The notes under the pieces: generated by a model
The model's database searches: none
Told to the model about the DNA's origin: nothing
The model's input: the letters and a program-made list of their open reading frames with translations, nothing else
Program-made: the position numbers and the translations under genes
Shown: one piece after another, positions 10,725-21,963 of the stretch
Numbering within the stretch: position 1 is the stretch's first letter
Layout of the letters: every line of letters begins with the position of its first letter
Assembly (NCBI GenBank): GCA_005784505.1
Contig: VCAZ01000044.1
Span: 2,926,810 to 2,990,809 of the forward strand
Length of the DNA: 64,000 nucleotides
Source of the DNA: Bagarius yarrelli
Lineage: Eukaryota > Chordata > Actinopteri > Siluriformes > Sisoridae
Direction: 5' to 3'

Positions 10725-11315
10725 GAATTTACACTATACAGAATTTCCAAAGGTTTGTGGACAATTTGCTAGCACACCCACATAACTGTGTCTTTCCCAA
10801 ACTGTTGCCATAAAGTTTGGAGTTTATTCAAAATGCCTTTGTACTTCATGTTGTAACATTGCATTATTTCCTCACTGGAACTGATAGGCCCAAACACTGT
10901 TAAATAAAAACGGCACAAAAGAAAACAAAACTAAGCTCCATGAAAACAACTGTTATGGCAACAATTATGGCTGAAGTAGAATAGGAATTCAAGTGTTCTG
11001 CATGGATCACTGACCTTAACCCCACTGAACACATTTACATTTGCAGCATTTGGCAGACACCCTTATCCAGAGCAACTTACAATATTCCTTGTTATACAAC
11101 TGAGCTGGGGGTTAAGGGCCTTGCTTGGGGGGCCAACAGTGGTGGCTTGGTGGAGCTGGGAATCAAACCCACAACCTTCGGGTTGGTAATCCAACACCTT
11201 AACCATGAGCCATCACTCCCCAACACTCCCCAACACTGATGAATTGGAACAGCCACTGTAACAACCGACCTCCCCATCCAACAAATGTCAATTTTAGCTG
11301 GACACATACATATCC
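10725..11315 (+). mobile_element. Old Tc1-derived copy split by a SINE
   Basis: The words AGGTTTGTGGACAATTTGC near 10750, ACTGATAGGCCCAAACACTG near 10880 and GACCTTAACCCCACTGAACA near 11012 match a common short Tc1-derived fish element. The last is the remnant of the transposase block that reads like DLNPTEH. After the SINE at 11034-11222 the same element resumes at GATGAATTGGAACAGCCACTG near 11237, so it was one unit before the SINE arrived. No open frame remains. Confidence 0.6.
11034..11222 (-). mobile_element. tRNA-headed SINE, reverse orientation
   Basis: On the minus strand the head reads GATGGCTCATGGTTAAGG (A box) and then GGGTTTGATTCCC (B box). The body contains GGCCCTTAACCCCCAGCTC, and the tail gives GGATAAGGGTGTCTGCCAAA then TGCAAATGTAAATG at 11034. 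It lies inside the Tc1-derived copy 10725-11315. I see no clear target duplication. Confidence 0.75.
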
Positions 11316-14110
11316 CAGGACCTTGATACTTTTTATCTCAAATTTCCTTATGATAATGCTCACTGCTCCTCTTTAGTCTAGCCTGTAGCAATTTTTACCA
11401 AATCTTCTCCCAAGCTAGACTGACCTTATTCTACCCCTGTTTTTTCTGAAAAAACCAATGATATATTTGGCTTTACAACACTGGCACAACACACAGGGAA
11501 TGCTTCTGTGCTACAGGGAATTCTCCTTTTTACTCGCTGTCAGTAGGAATACCCTAGTGTAGGCATTTGCTTATTTATTTAAGGATCATCAATATTTCAT
11601 TTGCGTACGTGTTTCTGGAAATCACAGAGGGACCCGCCACTGAATATGCAAGGCTTTAATAAATATTTCAAGCACTCCATTTTGCCAACACTAACACCAG
11701 TCTGCAAGCTGATCTGTGTAAGAATTAAACATGTTTCCTTCAGTATTTATTCGGTTTAAAAAGCATACCCGGCACTGTAAAGTTGTCAGATAGTACCATG
11801 CCAACAGGCTGAATCAGGTTTTTACACCCTGTCTTTAAAAAGATTTTGATATTATTAAGAACAACACCACTTCACCACCCCAACACACACATGCACTCAC
11901 GAAAATATACTTTTATTTATGCCATTTAATCTCAGTCAGTGTGCCTGTTAACTTTATACACAATATTTCGGTTATCTCTTTCTTAACATTTATACTACAT
12001 GGATTCAAGCAAAGTCTAGTAACCAGTTGTTATCCACATATTACCTGCAAACAACTAAGTGTAATATTTGACAGATGTTCTTTAGCAAAACTACTTGCTT
12101 TATAACCTACATTTAAAACTTTACATTTATTTGTAACAAAAAATAAAGTTAAATTTTAACTTTTATATTTTTTAACTTATATTTTTGTTTTGTGCTGGAT
12201 ATAACAGTTATTGTTTTAAAAAATGGAATGAACACAAGAGGCCGTAACTGAGTAAGACTTTCAAAAATATACATCAGATACTAATGAATATAAAAAATAC
12301 ATTTGAACAATAAAAACAAAACACAGATAACATTACAATAAATTAGCTAGCTAGCTATCATATATAAGATACTTTTCTATAATTTGCCTGGGACATCTTT
12401 TGCTAGGTCTTCTTCCCATTGTGTTTTTATAGATACCAATAAGCTATTTCTCAAGGAACATATTTTATCATAAATGCATTTCCCTTTTCCAAAGTACCTC
12501 AGTTCATAGAAAGTGTCAAGGGGAGTTGTGACTGGAAGACTGTGAAATTAATGATGCATATCACAAATAAAACTTCGAACCTGTAAATAGTAAAAGGTAA
12601 TTGTTGTTTGGGCATCAAAAACCTGTCTGAGGCTGTTGAAAGGATGCAAAAACTTAATCTATATATTAAAATAAATCTATATGTTGATATGCTGTATGTT
12701 GTCCATTGGGAAAGGTCCTATCTATCATCAATGATGGGAAAGCTAAATTTGACACTGTGGAGGCAGAGTGGCATGCAAGAGAGATCTGTTGGGCTAGAGG
12801 CACGCTTGTTTGCTTTCAGACTTCACACCACTTGCCTCCGTTGGTGTTAACAACAACCAACCTAAGCCACAATTTCCTTGCCTGGCTAGTGTTCTGAAAA
12901 AAAAAAAAAATCCAGGCAGGAGCGAAGCTGTGTAGCGAGCTGCAGGCACCTTTTAGCACAGTTAGTTATTTCTATCCCAATAGTATAGTTAAAATACAAA
13001 AAAATCACACTAAAGACACTAAGCAAAACATTTTTATTTAAAGGCCCCACAATTAATCAACTGGAATAATGTCATCCTAAGCATTGGGACTAATGGGAGA
13101 AAATAGGGGTGAAGAAAAGGGAGTAATAATAAATGGAAGTAAAGTTTCGTCAGAAGAAAACAGGGATGGGGATAGTATAGGAAGAGGAGACACACTGTTT
13201 ACTGGTATCTGTGAAAGGTTTCAACGGAGATGTTTAACCGCCCAGAATTTCCAGTGCAATATGGAGAGACCATACTGTCGGTTTAAGTTCCACCATTGAA
13301 GGTTCAGGAAGGAAAAACTGACGCACAGAAGTGTGTAAATGGCTGAGACGGTCCAGAAAGACACCAATCTCTCCAGTCAAACAGGCCAGTTAAAAACGCC
13401 ACACCTGTTGGATGTATTCCCTACGTTCAGCTAGACGAGCTAGAGAAAGAGAGAGAAAAAGACTTATGACGTACCTCTGGTAATGATTAATATACAATGT
13501 AGTCTTAATTATATAAGTAATTATAAACTGTGTGAACATGAGTGCTGAATGGAGGGAACTGACAAATAGGTGATCTTAAAATATAACTTAAATGGAGTTT
13601 AAACAACAAACAAAAAAATATAAAACTTACATAAAAAATAAAAGTACATAAAATATATTTGTGCATTGTTAGCAGATAAATGTACGGAGTATGAAGATTC
13701 AATAAATCCACAGCGAAAGGGTATTGGAATATTGGAAGGGTATAGGAAGTCAGCTTGACTTTAAAACATTTTTCACTTTTGGAATTATACTCCGCTTTGA
13801 GGTTTTGCTTTCTGCTTGTGCCATTTATTGTGTGGCAGGTTGCATTTAAATGTGGGGTGAAAAATATTGGTTAGGATGTAATTTTTCTTTATGTACTAAA
13901 AGGAATGTTGAGAGAGGTAAGCTCTGAGTGGAGTGTTGCCTATTGTATATGCAGAGATAGATAGGTTTTGGTTTGGCAGTTGGAGAAATACTAACTTAGG
14001 ACACAGACGTAAAGCAAGACAAGGATGCATCACTAGTAAAGAACAACCTGAGTTCTCTCAAGTGAACATCATAATAATAAAATGTAAAGAAGCTGAAAAA
14101 GACATTAAAA
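11316..14110. other. Mostly unassigned sequence
   Basis: No host gene is supported. A possible L1-like fragment is listed at 12370-12520. Short plus frames at 12608-12897 and 13084-13299 and a minus frame at 13505-13711 show no motif I trust. The part from about 13200 to 13450 is of mixed composition and could be leader or LTR of the retroviral remnant that follows, but I could not find LTR ends. Confidence 0.45.
12370..12520 (-). pseudogene. Possible L1/Tx1-like LINE fragment
   Basis: The minus strand reads LRNSLLVSIKTQWEEDLAKD, resembling the block after the RT domain of fish L1-like elements in which a KW-E-DLG-like motif is usual. The match is short and from memory. Confidence 0.35.
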
Positions 14111-14117
14111 ATATATG

Positions 14118-15700
14118 AAAAATTGGAAAGATCTAATTAAAGGAGAGTTGCAATGGCCAGAAAATGGGATGTTTAATGAAAAAGTATTTCAAAAAAGGAA
14201 AATAGAATGTTTGGGTAAAGCAAAAAAAAAGACATAAGAAGCTGCAAGATTGTTGAATGGTTTAAGACAGAAGGACAAAGAAAAGAAAGAAAAACAGCTG
14301 AAAAAGAATAGGAAGTGCAGGGATCTGCCCCACCATTGGAAATACATGAAAAGCAGTACAAACCACCATCATATAATGAGGGCCATGAACTGGAATGAAT
14401 GAGGCCAGTGGGGTTATACCCTGTTTTAAACAGATTAGGAAACAGGAGAAGCTTTGTCATTTGATCTTTAATCTGCTCTTGTGCCTGTTGTTTATTGAGT
14501 CTTTGTTGTATCCCATCAAAAAGATCAAATGACAAAGCAAGGACCAAACAGAAAACCCAAGAGAACTGAGACAAGGAAGTAAAGAAGAAGGAGAATGCCA
14601 GAGGATAAATGAAATTACATGAAATTATACATGGAAAAAATTATACCTGAAGATGACCAGGATGAGAAAATGGAAATTGAAAACATGGTAAAACAGCAAA
14701 AGTCATTGGTGAACAAAGGCCAGGAGATACTACAAGAAATGGAGAACAAAGTTCATCTCGCTACAGAGAAAACCACAGAGATAAGCCACAAACAACAAAT
14801 GGCAGAAAAAGTAAGAAAAAAGTAAGAAAAAATATAGAACTGCGGAATACGGCAATAAATACTTTGGCTACAGTACTCAAGGAAATAAGAGGGCTCCATG
14901 AGCGACAAATGCTAAGAGAAGAAGAAGGGGTGCAAAGTGAAAAGGCTAGAAAAAGGACTTATAGACCAAAGATAGGTTTGTGGTGGATAAGGTAAATTTC
15001 CTCTTGAAATGCACAAGCAGACACGGTATCAAAAGAAAAGAGATAAAGGAAATTATGATAGTGAAATAGAGGATGACCGAATTACATAGTATCCAAGTTT
15101 ATTGATGTAACAGGTCTGATAAACCAACTGCCAAATGTCTGTGATGGAGCACAAAATAGATATTCCGATTTAAGCAACATACTACTGGACGTCACCTGGC
15201 TGTAGGAGAAAAGCCAAAATGGCTGAAATATTTGACCAAGCTTGACAAAAAGCAATGGCGGAGGACCCACACTAAGACCAGAGGCCTTTGGGGCCCCACG
15301 GAAACAGCATCTGGGAAGCGCTGAGAGCTGTCTACCCAACAAACGCTGATCCAGGGTGAATAGAAAAACATTGCTCAATTTATCCTTAAGCTACAAAGCG
15401 CATGGAGAAAAGAGATGGGTGTCCGCTGGAATGAAACAACTGCAAATGAAGCATTATTTAGGTTGATGTTGAAAAAAGCACTACCTACTGAAGTGCAAGA
15501 GCAACTGGAAACAATTTGCAACAAGAAAAGCATTGAAAAACTTAACTGACACAAAGTAAACAAGAACAACAAAAGAAGGCGACTGAGGAAGTTGCCAAAC
15601 AAGCATTACTGCAAGAGAAAACTCTTGGTAGCAGAATCTTAAACACAGACAGCAGCACCACCACTGCAAATCATGAACCAAGTAGTACCCCAACCTCCAG
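14118..15700 (+). pseudogene. Retroviral gag remnant
   Basis: The plus strand shows, in several frames, a Lys/Glu-rich N-terminal part and QYKPPSYNEGH near 14356-14388, where PPSY is a PPxY late-domain motif (recruits NEDD4-type ligases in the family). A coiled-coil-like Lys/Glu frame follows at 14619-14825. A capsid-like block near 15420-15520 reads WNETTANEALFRLMLKKALP and TEVQEQLETIC, of the form seen near the end of retroviral capsids. A basic, Arg-rich frame at 15756-15980 sits where nucleocapsid is expected, but no complete CCHC knuckle is visible. There are multiple stops. The minus frames over this region are shadows. Confidence 0.65.
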
Positions 15701-15989
15701 TTATGTAGCAACCACAAAGGTGGTAGGGACAAAGTAGGGCCATGGAAGAAGAGGAATGTTTATGGGAAGACCCCCTCCTAGAAACAACAGGATGCGTGGA
15801 GCAAGAGAAACTGCCCATATGTGCAAAATAATATGCAAGAAAGACCAAATATGGGTCCCAAAGAAGTTGAGACCAAAGCACAAAATTAAAAAGGAGCAGG
15901 AAACTGAATTTGCCAATGGATTGGTCCACAGCAACGAGAACGAATGCCTGGGCCACCTAGAGGAGGCTCAATGGGGCTAAATTCAACTC

Positions 15990-16340
15990 ATATGTAAAGA
16001 TGTCCAGAGAAGCAACAATCTTGGCGGAAATGGGGAATGTGTTAACAGCACCATTCCTGATTGACACAGGCGCAACATTTACTAGTATAGGTAAAGAAGG
16101 CTCTAAACTTACTCTCTCCCTAGATAAATAAAAACAGTGGGCTTCTCGGGATAAACACAGACATTATGATTTAGAGATCCTCGAGATATAACAGTTGAAG
16201 GACTTACAGTACAATCATCCTTATTCACCAGATGTGTCAGCAAACTTACTAGGAAGAGATGTACTCTGTAAATTAGGAGCAAAAACACCTTGTGGTCCCA
16301 CGGGATTGTGGGTTCATCAATACGTGGTTATAGAATTGCA
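15990..16340 (+). pseudogene. Retroviral protease remnant
   Basis: The plus strand reads APFLIDTGATFTSIG, with the aspartic protease triad D-T-G at 16063-16071, and after about 150 bases, in another frame, SPDVSANLLGRDVLCKLGA, which corresponds to the C-terminal G-R-D/N segment of retropepsins. A stop codon (about 16129) and at least one frameshift separate the two. The protease would normally dimerise and cut Gag and Pol; this copy cannot be made. Confidence 0.75.
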
Positions 16341-16799
16341 CATTGCACATTGCAAGTGTACTGGCTAGAAAGAACAAAAACTGGAAGAAAGAACAAAAAC
16401 TAAGCTGTGAAAATTTTACAGAGAATGGAAGCCATGGTTAAGACATATGCGACCAGACTACAGAGAACTGCACATTAATGTATGACAAAGGGGGACAAAA
16501 TGAAGAATATGACTGGCTCTGGACTGGGCAGACAGAGGGCCAAGCAAACAACATAAAGATAACCAACATCATAGTAGGACAACAAGGAGTGGCAGCATAA
16601 ACAGAATTGCCAGCAGAGATCAATGACTGGTATTAAGTACAAAATGCTGCTCCACCCTGATGATTGGGCAAAGTTTTGAATCTAAAGATTTAGGGCAGAT
16701 GGTTAGGTATTCAGGACAGGTGAGAAAGTGAACACCAACAACAGTACCAACGGTAGTAGAAGCACAAATGTCACAGCAAAGAGATAACCAAGAAAAAAC

Positions 16800-16917
16800 T
16801 GAACAAGAGAGAGCAGGCATAGTGAAGATACAGATAAAACCGAAAGTGAACTTACCTCTCCAGAGGCAATATCCACCATCACAACAAGCACTGGGTGTCA
16901 TTAAGCCTACAATACAA
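16800..16917 (+). pseudogene. Start of retroviral RT, cut by a LINE
   Basis: The frame 16768-17058 begins retroviral: KVNLPLQRQYPPSQQALG matches the N-terminal P-QYP segment of gamma/epsilon-type RT, where the chain enters the fingers domain. From 16918 the sequence changes to LINE. After the LINE, at 17724, the retroviral reading resumes in the matching codon phase with GLVEANNPLL and then meets a stop (TAA near 17760). Confidence 0.75.
16911..16917. repeat. LINE target duplication, left copy
   Basis: AATACAA here and at 17717-17723 flank the LINE inside the retroviral RT. The outer one or two A bases are ambiguous with the LINE tail. Confidence 0.65.
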
Positions 16918-17716
16918 TCTGTTTACCTGGAGGAGTACACTACATCAGTGATCAGCTATATCGGCAAGTGCATTGATGACGTGACTGTCTCCAAAACCAT
17001 CACAACACGCTCCAACCAGAAACCGTGGATGACCACAGAGGTGAGTGCGCTGATATAGTCCATGGACTGCCTTCAGGGAAAAGGACATGTCGGCCCTAAA
17101 AACAGCCAGGGCCAAACTGTCTAGAGCTATCAGAGAGGCAAAGCGCGTGTACGGCAAGAAAATCCACAGCCACCAACTACAAGACAACTTCACCTGCTTG
17201 TAACAGGGACGCCTCCCTCCCAGATGCGCTGAAAGATTTCTACATCCGGTTTGACGTGCAGAACAACGTGGCAGCAATGAAGACCACCCCTCCTCTCAAT
17301 GAATAGGTGTTCTGTCTAACCACGGCCGATGTGAAGAGAACTTTAAACAAAGTTAACCCACGGAAGTCTGCTGGACCAGAACATCCCAGCAGAGTGCTCA
17401 GGGACTGTGCAACACAACTAGCAGATGTCTTCACTGATATCTTCAACACTTCCCTGTGCACCTCATTCATTCCCACGTGCCTCAAAACCGCTACCATCAT
17501 CCCTGTCCCAAAAAATCAGCAGTCTCCTGGTTGCACACATACACTTTATGTTGATAAGACAATTTACTTTTAGTCCTTAGCTCTGTGTTGTTATTGATTC
17601 GTGTAATTCTGTGTTTTTGTGTAGCACCATGGGGTCCTGGAGAAACGTTGTTTCATTTCACTGTGTACTGCGTCTTCTATATATGGTTGAAATGACAATA
17701 AAGCTTCTTGAACTTG
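16918..17716 (+). mobile_element. Rex1/L2-like LINE, internally deleted, nested in ERV
   Basis: The 5' part codes for the linker before RT: KTITTRSNQKPWMTTEVSAL near 16998, REAKRVYGKK near 17130, and the frame 17307-17573 with VNPRKSAGPEHPSRVLRDC and TATIIPVPKN, the start of the RT domain. Right after this, near 17525, the sequence moves to the family's 3' non-coding region (GGGGTCCTGGAGAAACGTTG, CAATAAAGCTTCTTGAACTT). So nearly all of the RT domain and the C-terminal part are missing. The AATACAA duplication marks both edges. Stops interrupt the remaining frame. Confidence 0.75.
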
Positions 17717-17723
17717 AATACAA

Positions 17724-18290
17724 GGTTTAGTAGAGGCAAACAACCCATTGCTTACTGGATAATGTAAATAAGGGCATGCTATTGTTACAGTGCCATGTTA
17801 CAGTGTTGTAGCAGCTGCAGCATTGTATATGAAAAAGTGTTGTATATTTGTAATAATAAATGCCAGACAAACAGGCTATGATGCAATACTATTAGCACGA
17901 AAATTAACTTTTAAAAGATGCAGTACCATAAATCCTGCTGATAGAATGGTATTGCCAGATGAAGTGATTTCACACAAATGTAATTAAAAGTCAGAAAAGA
18001 ATTTGAAAGCAAGAGCGGACCTAAGACCAGAACCATTGGAAAATGCTAAATATGTTTTCTTTGTGGATGGTTCATGAAGTTATGGAATACGTTAAAGAAA
18101 AAGACTATTTTAATGTGGCAGTAAGTGCAGCAGTACCACAGCCATGCTCTGCACAATTGGCAGAAACAAAGGCCCTAACTGCAGCCTGTAAGTTAGGAGC
18201 AGGACAGGTACAGTTTATACCAATGCGTATGCATACATAGTCTGTCATGCAACAGCAAAAACTAATGCGACAACAGTGGCCAAATTTCTG
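17724..18290 (+). pseudogene. Retroviral RT residue and RNase H remnant
   Basis: From 17724 a few codons of RT follow the LINE. RNase H is recognisable at about 18030-18250: YVFFVDGS (catalytic D) and, in the frame 18043-18240, CSAQLAETKALTAACKLGAG, in which the E of AQLAE is the second catalytic acid of retroviral RNase H. The next aspartate expected in a YTDS-like motif appears as YTNAYAY, a D to N change, in a shifted frame. The polymerase palm with its YxDD motif is not seen between 17760 and 18030. Confidence 0.7.
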
Positions 18291-18807
18291 TATTGATAAA
18301 CCAACAGAACAAGGAAAATGAGGAGACGCCCAGTCCACTACTGAACAAACAACAGCAGAAAAAGACACACCACCTGTCACTAAACAGACAACAAATAATC
18401 AGTCAGATGAACAAATTGCAAGGCCTAGTGGAATAACCAAAGGCCAAAGTGACAAACCCAGTGAAACAACCATAATTGAACCCCAGAAACTGGAAGGTCA
18501 ACCTCATGTACTAACTCCTAAGGAAGTGATTGTAGATTTAAAGAAAAAAATAATAATTAAAACCCACAGAAAAAGATCAAATTGACTTACCTATTCCCTA
18601 GCACAATCTGTGGCATCAAACAAAACAATGATTAATATAAACAAGCTAACAAATGCCTGCTCAAAATTGATTGACAATACTGTACATGTGCAACATACTA
18701 AGTATGCTGCCAAAGGGCTAAATGTAGCTGGCCAGTAATATTGAGGAATTAGCTATAACAAAATCATCATATATGTGCACTTGGCATTGGATAGTATAAG
18801 CAAACCT
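18291..18807 (+). other. Thr/Ser-rich coding-like stretch after RNase H
   Basis: A plus frame from about 18310 to 18580 is rich in Thr, Ser, Gln and Lys, with several threonine pairs, and ends in a Lys/Arg cluster near 18560. It is composition-biased and may be a retroviral env-region or accessory remnant, or host-derived. I do not recognise it. Confidence 0.3.
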
Positions 18808-19014
18808 TGAGGCCTACCAGGCCAGGGGTTTACCCTGCCTCCAGGGAGTGAAGGCTCACTAAACCAGGGGGGGGTTGCCACCACATCAGTCCTGATGAAC
18901 GGGGCCTCATTAGAGGACATATGTAGAGCTGCAGATTGGGCTACTCCCAACACATTCGCTAGGTTCCATAACCTATGGATGGAACATATGTCTGAGTTTT
19001 GTGCAGTGCCCTAG
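18808..19014 (+). pseudogene. DIRS-like tyrosine recombinase C-terminus
   Basis: The plus strand reads VLMNGASLEDICRAADWATP then NTFARFHNL and stops at 19012-19014. This resembles the end of the tyrosine recombinase of DIRS retrotransposons in fish, where the last catalytic residue is a tyrosine in F-RFY. Here the residue is histidine (FARFH). Upstream R-H motifs are lost, so this is a 5'-truncated remnant. A family from the Crypton group is a less likely alternative. Confidence 0.6.
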
Positions 19015-19240
19015 ATTCTGGGGATGGGTAGGGTGTTGTGTTTGCCACCGGCGCCTCTCACCTATGGGGTAGGATTGCGCCACTTGGGTCCATTACAGGT
19101 CCATTGTCTAACCTAGAAAAGGAACTTCTCGGTTACGTATGGTAACAGTTGTTCCCTGATGAAGAGAATGGAGACGTTGTGTCCCTTATGCCACTGCACT
19201 GAACTGCATCCCCATTCCCCTTGACAAATCTGTCTAGTCA
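19015..19240 (+). repeat. DIRS-like 3' terminal region
   Basis: After the recombinase stop come TCTCGGTTACGTATGGTAAC and GTTGTTCCCTGATGAAGAGA, which I associate with the end region of fish DIRS elements. It includes a short palindrome GTTAC-GTATG-GTAAC at about 19132. Confidence 0.5.
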
Positions 19241-20083
19241 CATTAAAAGACACAAAAAAGTTTCATGGCACATAAACCCCACAAATATTCAAGATAAAAC
19301 AGTTTGAACATGTTATGTTATCTACAGTACGGTCTTTTATTAATAAAATATTGGCTCATGTGATTTAAAAGATTTTGTTTTTATTTCATTTAAATTTAAT
19401 TTAAAATCCACATGGCTGCTCCATGATGGATTAAACTACAAACATGAAATTGTATGAATTTTTGAATGAAATTTAAATCTAAATTTACAATAAATTATTC
19501 CTTTTTTTTTTACACAAAAATAAAAACATTTTAAAAGTCAGGAGTGGTGTTTGCTATTATAGTAAGGCCAGAGCTATTGTAATATCAGTTTTATCTTAGT
19601 GCATCTTAAATTTGCTATTTACCTGGGTGAACAAACTGCAGATTATATAAAATTATAAAAAATGTTTATCTGTATCGGAATCGACCCTGAGAAGCACTTA
19701 ATTATCGGTACCAGATAAAATTTTTCTAATCATGCTTCCTTATTAATAAAGGATATCTAATTACTTCACACATATTTAACCTCATTAAAAGCAGTATAAG
19801 CAGTATAGCTTACTCAACATATGATTATTTTTTTGTCTTCCTTTTCCTCTCTCTCTCGCTCCTTCTCTCTCACACTGTTGAGCTACATATGCCACAATGG
19901 AGCTGCTGGTGATCCTGACCCCATCCCCACCCCGGACCTGTCGGACCCTTCCCTGTGGGCTGCCCCAGTGGATGATACCCAGGGTGACCAAGGACATACC
20001 ACTCTGCCATAAAAGACGTTTCAGCTGTTCTTTAAGGACTAATGATTTAAGTTGCTCACACACACACACAATGTAACCACCTA
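19241..20083. other. AT-rich stretch, nothing recognised
   Basis: Plain AT-rich sequence to about 19830. From 19830 to 20080 a CT-rich segment ends in a (CA)n tract near 20058-20070; it may be part of the LINE copy that follows. The frames at 19785-20069 are unmotivated. Confidence 0.45.
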
Positions 20084-20330
20084 ATTCCTGCTACCTGTTT
20101 TTCACCCAAATGAGGGTGGGTTCTCTGTTGAGTCTGGTTCCTCTCAAGGTTTCTTCCTATTTCCATCCAGAAGTTTTTCCTTGCCACCGTCGCCCCCCCG
20201 GCTTGCTCATCAGGGACTAACTGATTTCTGTCTCATTTTATCTCATAATTTCTTGTGTAAACATGCTTTGTGACAATCACCTTTGTAAAAAGGGCTATAC
20301 AAATGAAATTGAATTGAATTGAATTATTTA
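20084..20330 (+). mobile_element. LINE 3' tail (L2-like), 5'-truncated
   Basis: Contains GGTTCCTCTCAAGGTTTCTT, TTCCTTGCCACCGTCGCCC, GGCTTGCTCATCAGGGAC, GGGCTATACAAATGAAATTG and ends in repeated TTGAA units. The same 3' region terminates the coding LINE at 41308-43612 (minus strand), so this copy is the 3' end only, as normal for target-primed insertion. Confidence 0.8.
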
Positions 20331-20497
20331 CTTAAACTGCATTACAGTGTGCACATTATATGTAATTTATGATGTAAACTATGTCAAATTCAGGGAATAA
20401 TCTTCCAATCTTTAAATACTGGTAAGTACTTGGACCTGTTAAACTGAAATAGATGCATTTCTTATTCTGCTGCGGTCATCAATTTGAACTAAAGTGG

Positions 20498-20650
20498 GCA
20501 GCAAAGTGGCTTAGTGGTTAGCGCTTGCTGCCTCACAGCAAGCAGGCCTTCGTTGATTTCTGGGCAGGGGCCTTTCTGTGTGGAGTTTTCATGTTCTCCC
20601 TGTGCTTGCGTGGGTATTCTCCAGCTTCCTCCCTCCTGCCTTTCGCCAAA
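20498..20650 (+). mobile_element. tRNA-derived SINE fragment
   Basis: GCAAAGTGGCTTAGTGGTTA then GCGCTTGCTGCCTCACAGCA give an A-box head; the following TGTGTGGAGTTTTCATGTTC and GTGGGTATTCTCC are typical of a second, very common fish SINE family. The B box has decayed. Confidence 0.7.
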
Positions 20651-21963
20651 TGCATGCAAATATGTAAAAAAAGCTTTCACTTACAAACTTTAGGAATGTG
20701 AATACTTTAAGTTTAGAATTGATGCATGTGCATATTTATTTATTTATTTTTAGTTTATCCAAGAGTGCTCTTGATCTGATTTAGAAAAGAGAGATAAAGT
20801 TTTGACCATTTCTTTAATCGCTTACTTCAACTGGGAGAAAACAGATTGGAATCACAGTATGCACAGTATTGAGCAAATTATTTATCTGCACTTTAAACTT
20901 ATTTAAAAATTTTTTTACATTTTTTGAAAAATGTGTGGAAACTGATTGCCTTAAATTACTCAAGCAAGTCAAACTTTTAATACAAGACAGAACAATATAA
21001 CAAAGGGGTATTTATTTGTTTCCAGGTTACACCAAGCCATGACTTTAACAACACACCTACTGCAATTATGTACATACTGTAAACACATTTTGAAAAAAAA
21101 AAAATCGATTTCCCTTTTATTACATTTTTACTACACAATACAGTACATAGTAAAGACACGAGTTTAATACTAAAGTTTCCTGTTTCTATTTATATAAAAA
21201 CAGTTTTTTTAAAAATGTAATTTTTTTTTTTAAAAAAGCAGCAGATGTTAAGCAAACTGAGAGTTTTTTCTATTATCTTAAGTTCACCCAAAAATCTGTC
21301 ATTAATTACTCAGGTTAGGATTCTTCCAAACCCACAAGACCTTCGTTCATCCTCAGAACAGATATTTTTGATGTAATATTTCTGTCTTTCTTACCATTTG
21401 TGTTTTTTCTGCCTTTGTTTAGATTTATAACCTTATTACCTCCTTTCTTTTTTCTTGATGATGTTAGTCTGTCTTATCTAATTTATCTTCCCATAATACA
21501 ATCATGACAGCATACCACAATTTTTAAGTTGGTCAACAACATACCTGAACATGTCTGAAGATTGTCTTCGTCTCGAAAACCCTGTGATTGCACAAGCTGA
21601 AACTTACTCACGCGAGATGAAAAAGGATATATATACACACACAAAAACAAACAACCATTTCTGATCACATTATTAAATGGTTATGATACACTAATTTTAG
21701 AATTATACAAAATAAGTGTATTATCAACCATTTCTAATGAAATTTACTATAAAACTATATTTATAGTTTAATTTATTTAAATGGTTATTATACACTAATT
21801 TTAGAATTATACAGAATTCATGTATAATTAAATATTTCTGATCAAATTTACTATAAAACTATATTTGTTTTGTTTTTATGTGATAATTATTTGCACTAGA
21901 TAGTCAACAGTCAACAGTTTTGTCCAATGCACTAGATGTTCTTAAGTTTAGTTTACCCTAAGT
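20651..21963. other. AT-rich stretch with a tandem duplication
   Basis: No gene is seen. A segment of about 104 bases starting AAATGGTTATGATACACTAA near 21675 is repeated with changes from 21779. The small minus frames are chance. Confidence 0.5.
21675..21880. repeat. Two-copy tandem repeat, about 104 bp
   Basis: Both copies contain ACACTAATTTTAGAATTATA and later TTTACTATAAAACTATATTT. The offset is 104 bases. They have diverged by several substitutions. Confidence 0.7.

Larger units (their letters stand above)
14115..18720 (+). mobile_element. Endogenous retrovirus remnant (gag-pro-pol), nested LINE
   Basis: In order on the plus strand: gag-like sequence with a PPSY motif, capsid-like block, protease with DTG, the first part of RT, a LINE insertion, and RNase H. 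Order and spacing fit a simple-type retrovirus; the protease and RT words resemble fish gamma/epsilon-like endogenous retroviruses. Every region has stops or frameshifts. Between the RT start and RNase H much of RT is missing, and integrase is not seen. Neither LTR was found. A Thr/Ser-rich stretch at 18310-18580 follows RNase H and is unidentified; an env remnant is possible but weakly supported. Confidence 0.75.

Noticed and set aside
15639..16901. Several overlapping minus-strand hydrophobic frames
   Set aside because: They are antisense to the Lys/Gln-rich gag-pro remnant; Lys codons reversed give Phe/Leu-rich frames that mimic membrane proteins.
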